Assembly (NCBI GenBank): GCA_013388755.1
Contig: JACAEQ010000032.1
Span: forward strand, 1-64,000
From: Chloroflexota bacterium
Lineage (GTDB): Bacteria; Chloroflexota; Chloroflexia; Chloroflexales; Roseiflexaceae
Reading direction: 5' to 3'
DNA length: 64,000 nucleotides
Below the pieces are notes generated by a model. It did no database searches and had not been told where the DNA came from. It worked only from the letters and a program-made list of their open reading frames with translations. Positions 8,274 through 17,901 of the stretch are shown here, one piece after another; the first letter of the stretch is position 1; every line of letters starts with the position of its first letter. A program made the position numbers and the translations under genes.

Positions 8274-9605
8274 TCACGGTGTTGGTGTTGGTGTCTCACT
8301 TGCCGGTGTTGGTGTCGTCTGTTCCTCACCTTCGGGTGGTGTCGGTGATGGTTCAGGTGTCAGAGTTGGTGGCAACCGCAGTGTGACGATCACACGTGGT
8401 ACCGGCGTAACAAGCGCAACCCCCTCGGGCAATGCAAACACCGGCTCAAGCTCGTAGGTTCCTGGCGTGCGTCCACGCACGTTGACGATACCCACCAGCT
8501 GCGCTGATGACAGCGCGGCAAGCCGGCTCGCCGACCCGGAAAGCGTAACCGACGTCACGGCAGGGCTGAGCGAGACCAGTAATCCATCCGACATGCCGGT
8601 CACCTGAACCAGGGCCGGCAAGGTCACTTGAAACGGCTGATCGATCGGCGCAATGGTAACGGTCACAACTGCCTCGACCGGCTCACCGAATCGCAGTTGC
8701 GTATTACGTGGCGTAATCAGGGCCACAGTGCGCGTAAAGGTCTCGCTGGCGCCGCCCACATCAACATCAGCGGTTGTCACATTCTCCACGTCATCGAGCG
8801 GCCCTGAACTACCGGTGAGCGTCACCAGCAGCGGCGCAACCGAAACGCCGACGACCGTATACCCACTGGCCGGCGCGCCGGTCACAGAGGGCACGATCGG
8901 CACACGTTTAATGCCGACACTTGAGGTAATCGGCACCAGCACATCAACCGTTGCCGGTTCAACCGTCACGCCGGCAACCGGCTGGCCATCGGCATCAACC
9001 GGTTCGAGTGTGCGCGGTGAATTATAATTCGCCGTCAGCCGGTCAATATCCGCGCGTGCGCGCACCGCCGTCACACGCTCGACCCGCCCCTGTGGCCCGC
9101 GCACGGTCACCGCATTCACGGGCTGCGCGCGAGACGTTACCTGGGGCGCTCCAGCTTCAAAGCCAAACGGGACCACACCGGTAATCTCAACCGTAAGTGG
9201 CACCGTCTGCATGATCTCCTGATCGAGCCGGATGAGCATATAATCGGGGTCAGCGGAGGCGCGCAGGCGGATCGAACGTGTTGTGACCACATTGATCGGG
9301 ATATTATGTTCGCCGGGGCCACGGCCCTCAAGATCGACGAACACGCGCAGATCGCTAACCCGCACATTGCGCAGCGTCTCCTCGTCGGTATTGACGCTGA
9401 CATCCACCGCCTGGCGCTGCGCGCGCGGCAGGCCTTGCTCGTCAACCACCACCAGGCCCGGCTCAAGCCCTTCAATATCAACGGGCACATTATCGTACGA
9501 GATCGACTGATCGGGATTCTGGGCATACGACACAAAGACCCACAACGCGAAGGCCAGCGCCAGGGCCAGGAGCAATCGCAACACCGAGGTACTCAGCGCG
9601 CCCAT
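8274..9605 (-). CDS. YbbR/CdaR-like membrane-anchored protein
   Basis: A 443-residue protein with one N-terminal membrane segment (about 8-28) and a long extracytoplasmic part made of several YbbR repeats, beta-rich units of about 80 residues. The last 45 residues are a Pro/Thr/Glu tail (TPEPSPTPPEGE and similar), typical of exposed linkers in this phylum. In Firmicutes the YbbR protein CdaR sits next to CdaA and modulates diadenylate cyclase activity; the same order (cdaA then ybbR, 72 nt apart) supports that role here. Start ATG has AAAGG nearby. Gene symbol withheld because CdaR function is shown only in other phyla. Confidence 0.85.
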   Translation of the reverse strand: MGALSTSVLRLLLALALAFALWVFVSYAQNPDQSISYDNVPVDIEGLEPGLVVVDEQGLPRAQRQAVDVSVNTDEETLRNVRVSDLRVFVDLEGRGPGEHNIPINVVTTRSIRLRASADPDYMLIRLDQEIMQTVPLTVEITGVVPFGFEAGAPQVTSRAQPVNAVTVRGPQGRVERVTAVRARADIDRLTANYNSPRTLEPVDADGQPVAGVTVEPATVDVLVPITSSVGIKRVPIVPSVTGAPASGYTVVGVSVAPLLVTLTGSSGPLDDVENVTTADVDVGGASETFTRTVALITPRNTQLRFGEPVEAVVTVTIAPIDQPFQVTLPALVQVTGMSDGLLVSLSPAVTSVTLSGSASRLAALSSAQLVGIVNVRGRTPGTYELEPVFALPEGVALVTPVPRVIVTLRLPPTLTPEPSPTPPEGEEQTTPTPASETPTPTP

Positions 9606-9677
9606 GGCCGGTACCTTTCGGCGTGGATGCGAATTCGAGCGTCACAGAGCGCAGCACCACCACATCGTGACGGGGGG

Positions 9678-10526
9678 TCACCGTGCTGACAGAACACCGT
9701 CGTGCTTCGGCTCATCTTCAAGCTGTACTTTCAGCAATCCCGCCAGCATGCTGCGTAGCCGGGCTTCGTTGAGATAGCTCACCATGCGACCATCGTTGAC
9801 CAGCGAGATCGCGCCGGTTTCCTCGGAGACGACGACCGCAATCGCATCGGACTGTTCAGATATGCCTTTTGCGGCCCGATGGCGTGTGCCGAGGCGGCGC
9901 GGGCCGACGACATCTTCGCTGAGCGGCAGGACGACATTCGCCGCCAGGATACGATTACCACGCAGAATGACGGCCATGTCGTGGAGCGGCGCGTTGGGAT
10001 AGAAAATATTCATGAGCAGCGGCACGGCAAGGCGTGCATCGAGAATCACGCCACGATCCGCATATTCCTGCAGGCCGGTCTCACGCTCAATGACCATCAA
10101 CGCGCCGACGCCCTGCTGTGACAATTGTTGCGCCGCGCGTGAGACACCGACCACGGTTTCGATCAACTCCGAGCGATTGGCGCGCGCAAATGGGCGACCA
10201 AACAGATCGTTGGTACGACCAAGGCTTTCCAATGCGCGGCGCAACTCCGGCTGGAACAGGACCGGGATGGCAACGATCAGCGCCGGCTGGATCGCATTCT
10301 CCAGCAACCAGCGCAATGTTTCGAGCGGCAGCACCGAACTGAGGACGATTGAGATCGCCAGCATCACGCCGAAGCCGCGCAGCAACTGGACGGCGCGTGT
10401 CCCCCGAATGACACCGAGCAGCCAGTAGAAGATGAGCGTGACGATCGCAATATCAAGCAGCGCGCGCGAGTCGAGGCGATCGGTAAGGCGAGAAATCCAC
10501 TCCAGGATGATACGAATGTCGGGCAT
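9678..10526 (-). CDS. cdaA: Diadenylate cyclase (c-di-AMP synthase), CdaA type
   Basis: A 282-residue membrane DAC-domain protein that should condense two ATP into c-di-AMP. Three N-terminal membrane helices (about 25-45, 50-68, 80-95) precede the DAC domain (about 115-260). The RHR motif is present in LGTRHRAAKGISE, and the distal SEETG is present. The DGA motif (normally LHDGAVII) reads LHDMAVIL: the key Asp is kept but Gly is Met, encoded by ATG, so not a one-base change from a Gly codon. Activity is likely but worth testing. It is followed by the YbbR gene and preceded by the TPR gene (79 nt) on the same strand. Confidence 0.9.
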   Translation of the reverse strand: MPDIRIILEWISRLTDRLDSRALLDIAIVTLIFYWLLGVIRGTRAVQLLRGFGVMLAISIVLSSVLPLETLRWLLENAIQPALIVAIPVLFQPELRRALESLGRTNDLFGRPFARANRSELIETVVGVSRAAQQLSQQGVGALMVIERETGLQEYADRGVILDARLAVPLLMNIFYPNAPLHDMAVILRGNRILAANVVLPLSEDVVGPRRLGTRHRAAKGISEQSDAIAVVVSEETGAISLVNDGRMVSYLNEARLRSMLAGLLKVQLEDEPKHDGVLSAR

Positions 10527-10605
10527 ACATTTCGATCGGCGACAGACGGTGTGCGCAGTCGTTCAGGCAGGAAGCTGCAACCCATCGCCGCGCCTGTGAC
10601 GTCTC

Positions 10606-13600
10606 TTACCGCTTATTCGCTTGCTGCTGCTCAAGCATGCGTTTAGCCGCGGCCTGCAGCGCCTCGACACGCTCAACCTCGATATCGGGCAACTTTGCCA
10701 GCCGGTTGTAGATCCGCACCGCCTGCTCGAACTCCTGCCGTCGCATCAGCGCATCACCGAGCTGAAACAGATTGTCGGTGTCATTCTGGTCGAGGCCGTA
10801 GATCTGGTGCATCTCGGCGATTGCATTATCGAAGTCACGCATCTGGATCAGGATACGGACGATCTGTTTCTTTTCGGCGATCGCCTCGCGGGTGCGCCCC
10901 GCCAGAGTATACATGAAAGAGAGCCACTGGCGCGCTTCGACATCATTGGGCGCAATATGCACGATTTTGTCATAGAGTGCACGCGCCTCTTCCTGTTTCC
11001 CCAGTGTCCAGTGGACATCGGCGGCCTGTTGCAGATTGGCGACAGCATCTTTGATCTGGCCGGCCTTTCGTTGCTGGTCAGCCACGCGCACCAGCGAGTC
11101 GACCCCTTTGTCGAGATAGCCGCGCCGAATATACATCCTGGCAAGGCGATTACCGATTGGAATATTGTTAGGCGCCAGGCGCGCTGCATTTTCCAGCGCC
11201 TCAATCGCGCGATCAAGGTCCTGGCGCTGTTCATAATAGGTCGCAAGTTCGTCCAGTTGCGCCAGCGCTTCATGCAGGCGGCCCTGGCGAAAATAGATAT
11301 CCGCCAGTTTGGTATAGATTGCGCGGTCATACGGCAGAAACTGCTTGGCTTCCTGCAATGCGCGTTCCGCGCCGGCCAGATCCTCGGTTGCGGCATAGGC
11401 TTCCGCCATGCGCCGCACGAGTTCGCCCTGCGAGAGCGGTGTTGCGAAGGGATATCGCGCCCCTTCCGGCGGTGGTTGTGCCGGGCCGAGTTCGAGGCAG
11501 CGCTGCAGATGATGGCGCGCTTCGTCGGCCTGCTCGAGCGCAATGCAACTGTCGGCCAGCGCCTGGTGCACCAGGTGGCGCTGCAAGAACGAATCCGCCT
11601 CGGTCTCGAACGACTCCAGCGCCTGTTCCAGTTCCAGCAACGCCGACTGGTGTTGCTCGAGGCTCTGCTGGATGACTCCCAGAATATAATGCAACACCGG
11701 CAGATCAGCGATCAGCAGTGCCGCACGATATTCGGCCTGTATCTCATTCTGGCGCTGCGGATTGCGTTTCAGTTGATCGAGCAGCGTGGCCAGCGACTGC
11801 CAGACCGCTACCGGCTGTTCGCCCATCATCGCCAGCGTCAGGTTGATACGCGCAATATTGACCGGGTTCTGCTGATCGAGTTCGAGTGCGCGTCGAAAAG
11901 CGACGAGCGCAGCCTCGGCGCGATCGAGCTTCAGCAAGGCCTGGCCATACTGCGCATGCAACTCGGCACTGGCAGGCGACCATTGGAGCCCACGACGATA
12001 CTCCTCGAGCGCCTTGTTCGTCTGCCCCATACGGAAGTACGCGCCGGCCACAAACGCAATCTGGGCGGCAGCTTCGTCGTCGCGCCGCTCGGCACGCAGC
12101 AACTCCGCCAGCCGCGAACGCGCATTGATTGTGTCGGGCGACAGTTCAATGAGACGGTAGTAGACGTCGATCGCCCGCTGTGGCTCACCACGCGCCACAT
12201 ATGTATCGATCAGCAACTGATACTTGACCAGCGCCTCGTCCGGTCGCCCATCACGCTCATAGATCTCGCCCAGGCGCAAGTGGATCGGCAGATAATCCGG
12301 GTTCAGCCGGATGACTTCCATGCAGGCATCAATTGCCGCCAGCATCAACCCTTGCTCAATATACTTCTCGCTGGCAATGACGTAGCGCTCGCAGATCTCA
12401 TCCAGGCCACTGACATCGAGCGGCGTCATCAGGGCGAACGCCCTGTGTTCGGTGGCCGGCAGTGCTTCAAGGACGGCAAGCGGGTCAATCGGTTCGGGCG
12501 CAGTCGGGGCAGTGGTGCTGAAGACCGCCTCATCCGGTGACCGGGTATCAGGAGCGCGCAAGAAGTCGGTAATCGGCCGGATCTTCCCCCAGGTTTCGGG
12601 CATCGGGCTTTCAGGCGGCGTCTCCGGTTCCGGCGTGATCGGGGGCGCGAGCGCGCCGGTGCCAAGGGTGCGCAACTTGGCAAACATGTTGCGCTCGGTC
12701 AGATCCTTGGCTTTCTGGCGAAACTCATCGGCGCGCTCGCGCCCCCAGCGTTTGCTCTGCAGAAAGTTGGCCAGTGTCGAGTACAACGTCGCGGCGCGCG
12801 CAATATCGTCAAGTTGAACATAGATCTGTGCCGCGCTTTCATACATCTGGATCATGTCATCCGACTCGGCGCGCCCGATCGAGTCCAGCGGCAGCAGGCG
12901 GATGGTCTGCTCATATTCCTGAACTGCCTCGGGCAACTTACCCAGCGCCTGGTATGATTGCCCGAGCATATAGTGCGCCGAAAGCGCATATTCGGCGTCG
13001 TCTGCGGCGCTCTGCAACAGATCCACCGCTCGCTGATGGTCGCCACGTTCCTGATAGAGCAGACCCAGGCTATAGAACACATCGCTCCGATTGGTTCCCA
13101 GCTTGAGCGCGCGCTCATACTGCTCGATCGCACCCGCTGCATCGCCGGCTTCCTGGTGCTCGTGCGCCAGGGCGATGATGCGATCAATCGCGATCTGTGC
13201 ACCGCGCAGGCCACCGGTGCCACCCAGAACCACCGGTGGCGCATCAGGCGCCGGCTGCGCCGGCGCAGCGGCAAACGCCGACTGGACGGCACTGGCCAGT
13301 GCGCCGTGCAACGCAGCAATCAGTTCTTTCGCCTCACGATTACCCGGATCACAACGAAGCGCCGTTTCCGCCAGATCCGTCGCCTGTTCCAGTCTGCCCT
13401 GCGTCTGATTGCGGCGTGCCAGTTCAAGATACTGTGTTGCAGCCTCCGCAGCGGCGCCATTTTCGGCGAGGAGGTGCGCCAGCCGCGCGCGCTGATCGTC
13501 GGCATCGGGACGCAGGCGCAGCGCCTCGCGGAGCGCATCGATTCCTCGCGCCGCCAGACGCCGGCCAAGTTGCAGATCGGCCAGTTGAATATATGCTGCG

Positions 13601-13887
13601 ACGGCTGCAGTATCATCGCCGAGGCGTTCGTGGGTGCGGGCGAGGTATTCGAGGAAGAACGGGTTACCGGAGTCGGCGCGGCGCAATTCATCAAACACCT
13701 GGAGCGCCTGAGCATATTTCGCAGTGTTGAACAGCGCGACGGCGACGGACGAGCGCGCATCCAGATCCTGTGGAAACTCCTGGAGTGCGCGCACCGCTTG
13801 CTTCAGCGCCTCGTCCCAATGCATGAGCCGCGCTGCCTCGCGGCTTTGCTCCATGGCACGATCGAAGAGTGCGCGATTGCCTGGCAT
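10606..13887 (-). CDS. Large TPR-repeat protein
   Basis: A protein of about 1,093 residues built almost entirely of tetratricopeptide repeats, with at least 15 recognisable units (for example YERALKLGTNRSDVFYSLG, YDKIVHIAPNDVEARQWLS). A Pro/Glu-rich break (about 440-500) separates two TPR superhelices. No signal peptide, membrane segment or catalytic domain. TPR arrays are protein-protein scaffolds. Start: ATG 13887 (MPGNRALFDRAMEQS) with AGGGG 6-8 nt upstream; the frame runs on to 14172 without a better site and would carry an un-TPR-like Cys/Arg-rich extension. It is first in the cdaA-ybbR-gatC run, so its partners may include membrane or c-di-AMP machinery (inference). Confidence 0.85.
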   Translation of the reverse strand: MPGNRALFDRAMEQSREAARLMHWDEALKQAVRALQEFPQDLDARSSVAVALFNTAKYAQALQVFDELRRADSGNPFFLEYLARTHERLGDDTAAVAAYIQLADLQLGRRLAARGIDALREALRLRPDADDQRARLAHLLAENGAAAEAATQYLELARRNQTQGRLEQATDLAETALRCDPGNREAKELIAALHGALASAVQSAFAAAPAQPAPDAPPVVLGGTGGLRGAQIAIDRIIALAHEHQEAGDAAGAIEQYERALKLGTNRSDVFYSLGLLYQERGDHQRAVDLLQSAADDAEYALSAHYMLGQSYQALGKLPEAVQEYEQTIRLLPLDSIGRAESDDMIQMYESAAQIYVQLDDIARAATLYSTLANFLQSKRWGRERADEFRQKAKDLTERNMFAKLRTLGTGALAPPITPEPETPPESPMPETWGKIRPITDFLRAPDTRSPDEAVFSTTAPTAPEPIDPLAVLEALPATEHRAFALMTPLDVSGLDEICERYVIASEKYIEQGLMLAAIDACMEVIRLNPDYLPIHLRLGEIYERDGRPDEALVKYQLLIDTYVARGEPQRAIDVYYRLIELSPDTINARSRLAELLRAERRDDEAAAQIAFVAGAYFRMGQTNKALEEYRRGLQWSPASAELHAQYGQALLKLDRAEAALVAFRRALELDQQNPVNIARINLTLAMMGEQPVAVWQSLATLLDQLKRNPQRQNEIQAEYRAALLIADLPVLHYILGVIQQSLEQHQSALLELEQALESFETEADSFLQRHLVHQALADSCIALEQADEARHHLQRCLELGPAQPPPEGARYPFATPLSQGELVRRMAEAYAATEDLAGAERALQEAKQFLPYDRAIYTKLADIYFRQGRLHEALAQLDELATYYEQRQDLDRAIEALENAARLAPNNIPIGNRLARMYIRRGYLDKGVDSLVRVADQQRKAGQIKDAVANLQQAADVHWTLGKQEEARALYDKIVHIAPNDVEARQWLSFMYTLAGRTREAIAEKKQIVRILIQMRDFDNAIAEMHQIYGLDQNDTDNLFQLGDALMRRQEFEQAVRIYNRLAKLPDIEVERVEALQAAAKRMLEQQQANKR

Positions 13888-14021
13888 GGATGACCCCTGA
13901 TGCGGCGCGTGCTGGCGTGGATAGTTCCACGACGAAACGGTGGCCACAGCGCGACGGATCGCGCTATGATCGCTGATATGATAGCATAAAACGCGGTGAC
14001 AGGGGAATGATGATCGCGTGA

Positions 14022-15029
14022 TCACGCGCCGATCGGGGCACGGCGCTCCAGCCAGGCGATACCCGCCAGCGCGACCAGCGCAAGCATCCCGGCGGCTATA
14101 TAGGCATCGGGCGCGCGAGCCTGTGAAATGTACACGGCAACCATGCCGGCACCGCACCCCAGCAGGTAGCACACCAGCACCGCCTCACGGCGCGTCAACC
14201 CGAGCGCATGCAGGCGATGCGATAGATGATCCTTCCCGGGCGTCGTCAGCGGATTACGGCCGCGCCACAACCGTGAGACGAACACCAGAGTGGTATCGAA
14301 CAGCGGCAACGCCAGCACGCACACAGGCACGAGCCAGGTGACCCACGGCACATTGGACGGAAAGCGGAGTTTGATCGCCAGCGCTGCAAGCAGAAATCCG
14401 AGAAAGAGCGCTCCTGCATCACCCATGAAGATCGTCGCCGGGTTGAGGTTGTAGCGCAGGAACCCGACACAGGCGCCGATCAGGGCGGCAGCCATCGCGC
14501 CGACGAGGTATTGCCCGCTGATTGCCGCCAGGAGCAGAAAGAACGCTGCCGCAACCGTCGTGACCCCTGCGGAGAGACCGTCCATGTTATCGAGCAGGTT
14601 GAGCGCATTGGTCATGCCGACGACCCAGAGTAGCGTGAGCGCCCAGTTCAGCCACTCGACCGGGAAGAGGCGCACCTGCGTTCCCCCAAGGATGAGGATC
14701 GCGCCCGCCAGCGCCTGCCCGCCGAGTTTCAGGTAGGCATTGAGGCCCCAGCGATCATCGGCCAGGCCAAACAATGAGACGAGCGTCGCGCCGAGCATAA
14801 TGCCCACCAGTTCACGAACGTAGAATCGGTCGCCGAAGACGATCAGGGCAATCACAAAGGCTGCATAGATCGCCGCGCCACCGAGCAACGGCACGGGCAC
14901 GACCTGGATCTTGCGCGACGCCGGCGCATCAACGATCCCTGTCCGCAATGCCAGGCGCCGCACCAGCGGCGTCGCCAGTACGGAGAAGACCAGCGCGGTA
15001 AAGAAAATCAGGAGGGTCTGGGTTATCAC
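14022..15029 (-). CDS. Undecaprenyl-phosphate sugar-1-phosphate transferase (WecA/MraY family)
   Basis: A 335-residue integral membrane protein with about 10-11 helices. It transfers a sugar-1-phosphate (usually GlcNAc) from a UDP-sugar to undecaprenyl phosphate, the first step of a teichoic acid, arabinogalactan-like or polysaccharide chain. Family motifs: GLADDRWGL (Mg-binding Asp pair, about 91-99), [15 protein letters not shown] (about 145-159), [12 protein letters not shown] (about 200-211) and the C-terminal [13 protein letters not shown] (HxxH-type loop). WecA/TagO is more likely than MraY because no mur genes are adjacent. Third in an operon after the thioesterase and dimethylargininase-like genes (15-nt gap). 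The LCP enzyme downstream could take its products. Confidence 0.88.
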   Translation of the reverse strand: MITQTLLIFFTALVFSVLATPLVRRLALRTGIVDAPASRKIQVVPVPLLGGAAIYAAFVIALIVFGDRFYVRELVGIMLGATLVSLFGLADDRWGLNAYLKLGGQALAGAILILGGTQVRLFPVEWLNWALTLLWVVGMTNALNLLDNMDGLSAGVTTVAAAFFLLLAAISGQYLVGAMAAALIGACVGFLRYNLNPATIFMGDAGALFLGFLLAALAIKLRFPSNVPWVTWLVPVCVLALPLFDTTLVFVSRLWRGRNPLTTPGKDHLSHRLHALGLTRREAVLVCYLLGCGAGMVAVYISQARAPDAYIAAGMLALVALAGIAWLERRAPIGA

Positions 15030-15044
15030 TGCTCTCCCCCGATC

Positions 15045-15908
15045 CTATCCACGCAAGATTGGCCTGGTCAGGCATGTCGCGCCACCTTCCGCTTTAAGCG
15101 AGATTTCAGCACCGCGGTAGGTCAACACTTCGCACCCCACCTCTTCCAGGCGTCGCTTCGTCAAGGGATTACCCTCCAGCATCAGGCACTGGCCGGGAGC
15201 AAGCGCCAGCACATTCGGCCCCATTGTGAGAAACTCAGCCTCGGGAACTTCAACCATGCGAAAGCCGCGCCGCAGCAACTCCTGGTAGAATGGCACCGAC
15301 AACAGCGGCGGGTACACAACCGCCAGACGCTCATCCACAATGCTGATCAGCGACAGCAGATGCAGGCAGGCATCCGGCCCCTGATAATGCGGCAACTCAA
15401 CCGGCATGGTGCGAATGCCGTGTGGCGCCAGAGCAGCGGTCAACTGGCGCAACCCTTCGGCGTTGGTGCGATAGCCGAGGCCGACGGCAAGGGTTTCTTC
15501 GTCGAGCCAGAGCAGATCACCGCCTTCAGCAAGCGCCGCACCGCCAAGCGTCGTCAGAATCGGAATGCCGAGGCGTTCAAACCGCTGCGCCATCGCTGTC
15601 TCCTCGCCACGACGTAGCTCCTTCGCCATGCGCAAAATCACCGCACCGGCATTGGTCACGATCGCCGGGTCAAAGACGAAAATCGAGTCTGCGCGGCCAG
15701 GTTGTGGTGCGTCATGGGCGATCACCTCCGCCCCGAAACGGCGCAACGTGTCTACCAGCGCATCGTGCTCTTCCCGGGCGCGTGCCAGGTGAGGGCGCGC
15801 CGTGTAGTGCCACAGAACCGGGTCGGCATCGCCGAACGACTCGTCTGGGCGCCGCACCAGTACACGCCGAAGCGGGGCAATCATACTCTGAGCGCCGTAG
15901 GCGCGCAT
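15045..15908 (-). CDS. Dimethylargininase/arginine deiminase-like hydrolase
   Basis: A 287-residue amidinotransferase-fold enzyme. The catalytic set of dimethylarginine dimethylaminohydrolases is present: EGGD (about 147-150), His in DACLHLLSLISIVD (about 190) and the nucleophilic Cys in GGATCLTRPI near the C-terminus. Members cleave N-methylated arginine to citrulline, or deiminate related guanidino compounds. The length fits DDAH rather than the roughly 400-residue arginine deiminase. The ATG follows AAGGAG, and this site overlaps the TAA of the upstream thioesterase gene, indicating a translationally linked operon. Biological substrate unknown. Confidence 0.85.
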   Translation of the reverse strand: MRAYGAQSMIAPLRRVLVRRPDESFGDADPVLWHYTARPHLARAREEHDALVDTLRRFGAEVIAHDAPQPGRADSIFVFDPAIVTNAGAVILRMAKELRRGEETAMAQRFERLGIPILTTLGGAALAEGGDLLWLDEETLAVGLGYRTNAEGLRQLTAALAPHGIRTMPVELPHYQGPDACLHLLSLISIVDERLAVVYPPLLSVPFYQELLRRGFRMVEVPEAEFLTMGPNVLALAPGQCLMLEGNPLTKRRLEEVGCEVLTYRGAEISLKAEGGATCLTRPILRG

Positions 15909-15919
15909 AGCCGTGCTCC

Positions 15920-16438
15920 TTATGGCTCGTGCCGTTCCGCAGACAGTTCATCCGGATGCAACCGGATGTCCAGGCTGCGCTGTTCGATTTCGCGGCGGAA
16001 CTGGCGCCGCAGTTGCGCCGCCTTCCAGCGCCGCTCCTCAACTGGCGTCGTGGGCGTGAACCGCGGGACACTATGCGGCTTGCCGTGCTCATCCACAGCA
16101 ACCATGGTGAAATAGCAGGTCATGACATGCCGTTCACTGCGCTCCTGAATATGCTCCGCCGTCACACGAATGCCGACTTCCATGGAGCTATACCCGGTGT
16201 AATTCACTGATGCCATAAACGTGACCAGCTCACCAACATGCACTGCCTGGTGAAAAACCACCTGGTCCACCGACATGGTTACCACATATGAGCCTGAATA
16301 GCGAGCTGCACAGGCATACGCCACCTGATCGAGCAGTTTCAGGATCGATCCACCATGCACCCGCCCGGCGAAATTCGCCATGTCGGGCGTCATCAGCACC
16401 GTCATTTCCAGCCGCCGAAAGGTGTGGTCATCATCCAT
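15920..16438 (-). CDS. Hotdog-fold acyl-CoA thioesterase
   Basis: A 172-residue thioesterase of the YciA/BACH group, which hydrolyses acyl-CoA to free acid and CoA. The hotdog core begins with TPDMANFAGRVHGGSILKLL (about 17-36), holding the Asn and the HGG of the family's N-x-x-G-x-(V/I)-HGG motif. The Arg-rich C-terminal tail (130-172) is extra. The start ATG has GAGAGGAG upstream. First gene of an operon with the dimethylargininase-like hydrolase and the WecA-like transferase (gaps 11 and 15 nt). Why these three functions are linked is not apparent. Confidence 0.88.
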   Translation of the reverse strand: MDDDHTFRRLEMTVLMTPDMANFAGRVHGGSILKLLDQVAYACAARYSGSYVVTMSVDQVVFHQAVHVGELVTFMASVNYTGYSSMEVGIRVTAEHIQERSERHVMTCYFTMVAVDEHGKPHSVPRFTPTTPVEERRWKAAQLRRQFRREIEQRSLDIRLHPDELSAERHEP

Positions 16439-16493
16439 ACGATTGCTCCTCTCTCTCCCCCCCTGGCGCCCACTCCAGAGGTGATCATGCCCC

Positions 16494-16625
16494 GATACCG
16501 TTCAAATAAGGCGTTACGCACCGCATGGCCCCCCGCCCAACCTCCTCCCACTGGGGGAGGAGTCGGACTTCCTTCCCAGCGGGGGAGGGCCGGGGTGGGG
16601 GTGATGGGCTTATGTGAAACGTATT
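16494..16625 (+). repeat. GC-rich G4 element, copy 1
   Basis: A 132-bp MITE-like element with imperfect 15-bp terminal inverted repeats: GATACCGTTCAAATA (16494-16508) and TATGTGAAACGTATT (16611-16625). The core starts with GCACCGCATGGCCCCCCGCC and contains a G-quadruplex motif G5-A-G3-CC-G4-T-G5 at 16581-16601. It ends 4 nt before the stop codon (read on +) of the aldo/keto reductase gene, so it is that gene's immediate 3' flank. Copies 2 and 3 are at 32686-32856 and 61549-61682. No coding capacity. Confidence 0.8.
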
Positions 16626-16629
16626 GATC

Positions 16630-17598
16630 CTAATCCGCCTGGTCCCGCCAGTCGCTCGCCTGGTTGATCGCCGCCACATCCTCGGTGGTCAGGCGCACCT
16701 TGAGCGTGCCAAGAATGTCATTCAGTTGTTCGACGCTGTTGGCGCCGATGATCGGGGATGTGATCGCCGGGCGCTGGAGCAACCATGCAAGCGCCATCTG
16801 CGCCACCGTCGCGTTATGCACTTTACCGCGCTCCTCCAGGAGATCAATCAGGGCAAAGTTGCGTTCGGTCATGTAGCGTTTCAATCCTTCGGCACGCACG
16901 CTGTCTGGCGTTGCACCGCGGCGGTACTTGCCGGTAAGGAACCCGCCCTGCAACGGGCTATACGGAATGACACCCACACCCTGATCGAGGCACAGGGCTT
17001 CGTTTTCACGCTCGAAGTTGGCGCGGCGCACCAGGCTGTATGGTGGCTGCAGGCTGATGAAGCGATACAGATGCTCGCGTTCGCTGATCCACAATGCCTT
17101 GCACAGCCGCCATGCTGGCTCGTTGGAGCAACCAATGTACCGGACCTTGCCCGACCGCACCATGTCATCGAGTGCGCGCATCGTCTCTTCCTGTGGCGTG
17201 TCATAGTGCGGCCAGTGCGTCTGGTACAGATCAATGTAGTCGGTCTGCAAGCGACGCAGGCTGTCATCAAGCGCTTTCATCAAATGGCCGCGCGAAAGAC
17301 CATCGCCATTGGGGCCGGGCCACATACGTCCATTGCCTTTGGTCGCGATCACGAACAGGTGCCGGTCACCACGGCGCTTCAGCCAGCGACCGATAATCTC
17401 CTCACTGACGCCGCCAGGATTGCCGGGAACCCAGCTCGAGTAGACGTCGGCAGTATCGATGAAATTGCCGCCAGCGTCGGCATAGGCATCGAGAATATGG
17501 TACGACTGCTGCTCATCGGCGGTCCAGCCGAACTGCATTGTGCCGAGGCAGATCGGGGCGACTTTGAGGCCGGAACGACCTAACGTGCGGTACTCCAC
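16630..17598 (-). CDS. Aldo/keto reductase
   Basis: A 322-residue NADPH-dependent (beta/alpha)8 oxidoreductase. Seen: [20 protein letters not shown] at the start, [11 protein letters not shown] with the catalytic Asp and Tyr, the Lys in [12 protein letters not shown], the catalytic His in [22 protein letters not shown], and the C-terminal [12 protein letters not shown] for NADP binding. It resembles the YajO/Tas group that reduces small aldehydes and ketones; the substrate is not determined. Start: GTG 17598, five bases after a clear GGAGG; an upstream in-frame stretch to 17646 lacks a site and family similarity. Monocistronic. A dispersed G4 element begins 4 nt past its stop codon. Confidence 0.9.
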   Translation of the reverse strand: MEYRTLGRSGLKVAPICLGTMQFGWTADEQQSYHILDAYADAGGNFIDTADVYSSWVPGNPGGVSEEIIGRWLKRRGDRHLFVIATKGNGRMWPGPNGDGLSRGHLMKALDDSLRRLQTDYIDLYQTHWPHYDTPQEETMRALDDMVRSGKVRYIGCSNEPAWRLCKALWISEREHLYRFISLQPPYSLVRRANFERENEALCLDQGVGVIPYSPLQGGFLTGKYRRGATPDSVRAEGLKRYMTERNFALIDLLEERGKVHNATVAQMALAWLLQRPAITSPIIGANSVEQLNDILGTLKVRLTTEDVAAINQASDWRDQAD

Positions 17599-17901
17599 TG
17601 TGACCTCCGTATGCAGAAACCCGGATGCAGCGTGCAGCATTGGCACGCATGAGAGGTGTCTCCCGACCGCGCATCAGGCGATCGCCCGGCAAGTGATCGC
17701 TGGATGCGCGAATCCGGCGCCGCAATTCTAGCACGGATCGCATCTCGGCACCTCTGGCGCCGCAGCCTGAACCACCGGCAACCACTCGCGCGGCAGGTCG
17801 CTGAGGCACGCGATGCCGTCTCGCATGGCGTTCGCCAGGCTCGAGCGGGCAGAAGAGTGCATATCACCGGCGAAGACCTGCAACCTGGACCAGTCAGCGA
17901 A
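17599..17901. other. Intergenic, nothing recognised
   Basis: About 300 bp between the aldo/keto reductase start and the LCP gene end. Open frames here lack codon structure or known motifs. It should contain the promoter of the aldo/keto reductase, but no clear -35/-10 pair was seen. Confidence 0.5.

Noticed and set aside
10621-12540. A 639-codon open frame on the + strand opposite the TPR gene
   Set aside because: It mirrors the TPR gene, has no ribosome site or known motif, and its residue make-up (Arg, Gln, His, Leu rich) is that of an antisense reading of GC-rich coding DNA.
16494-16625. CRISPR array
   Set aside because: The repeated elements in this window are single, dispersed copies with no regular spacer array.
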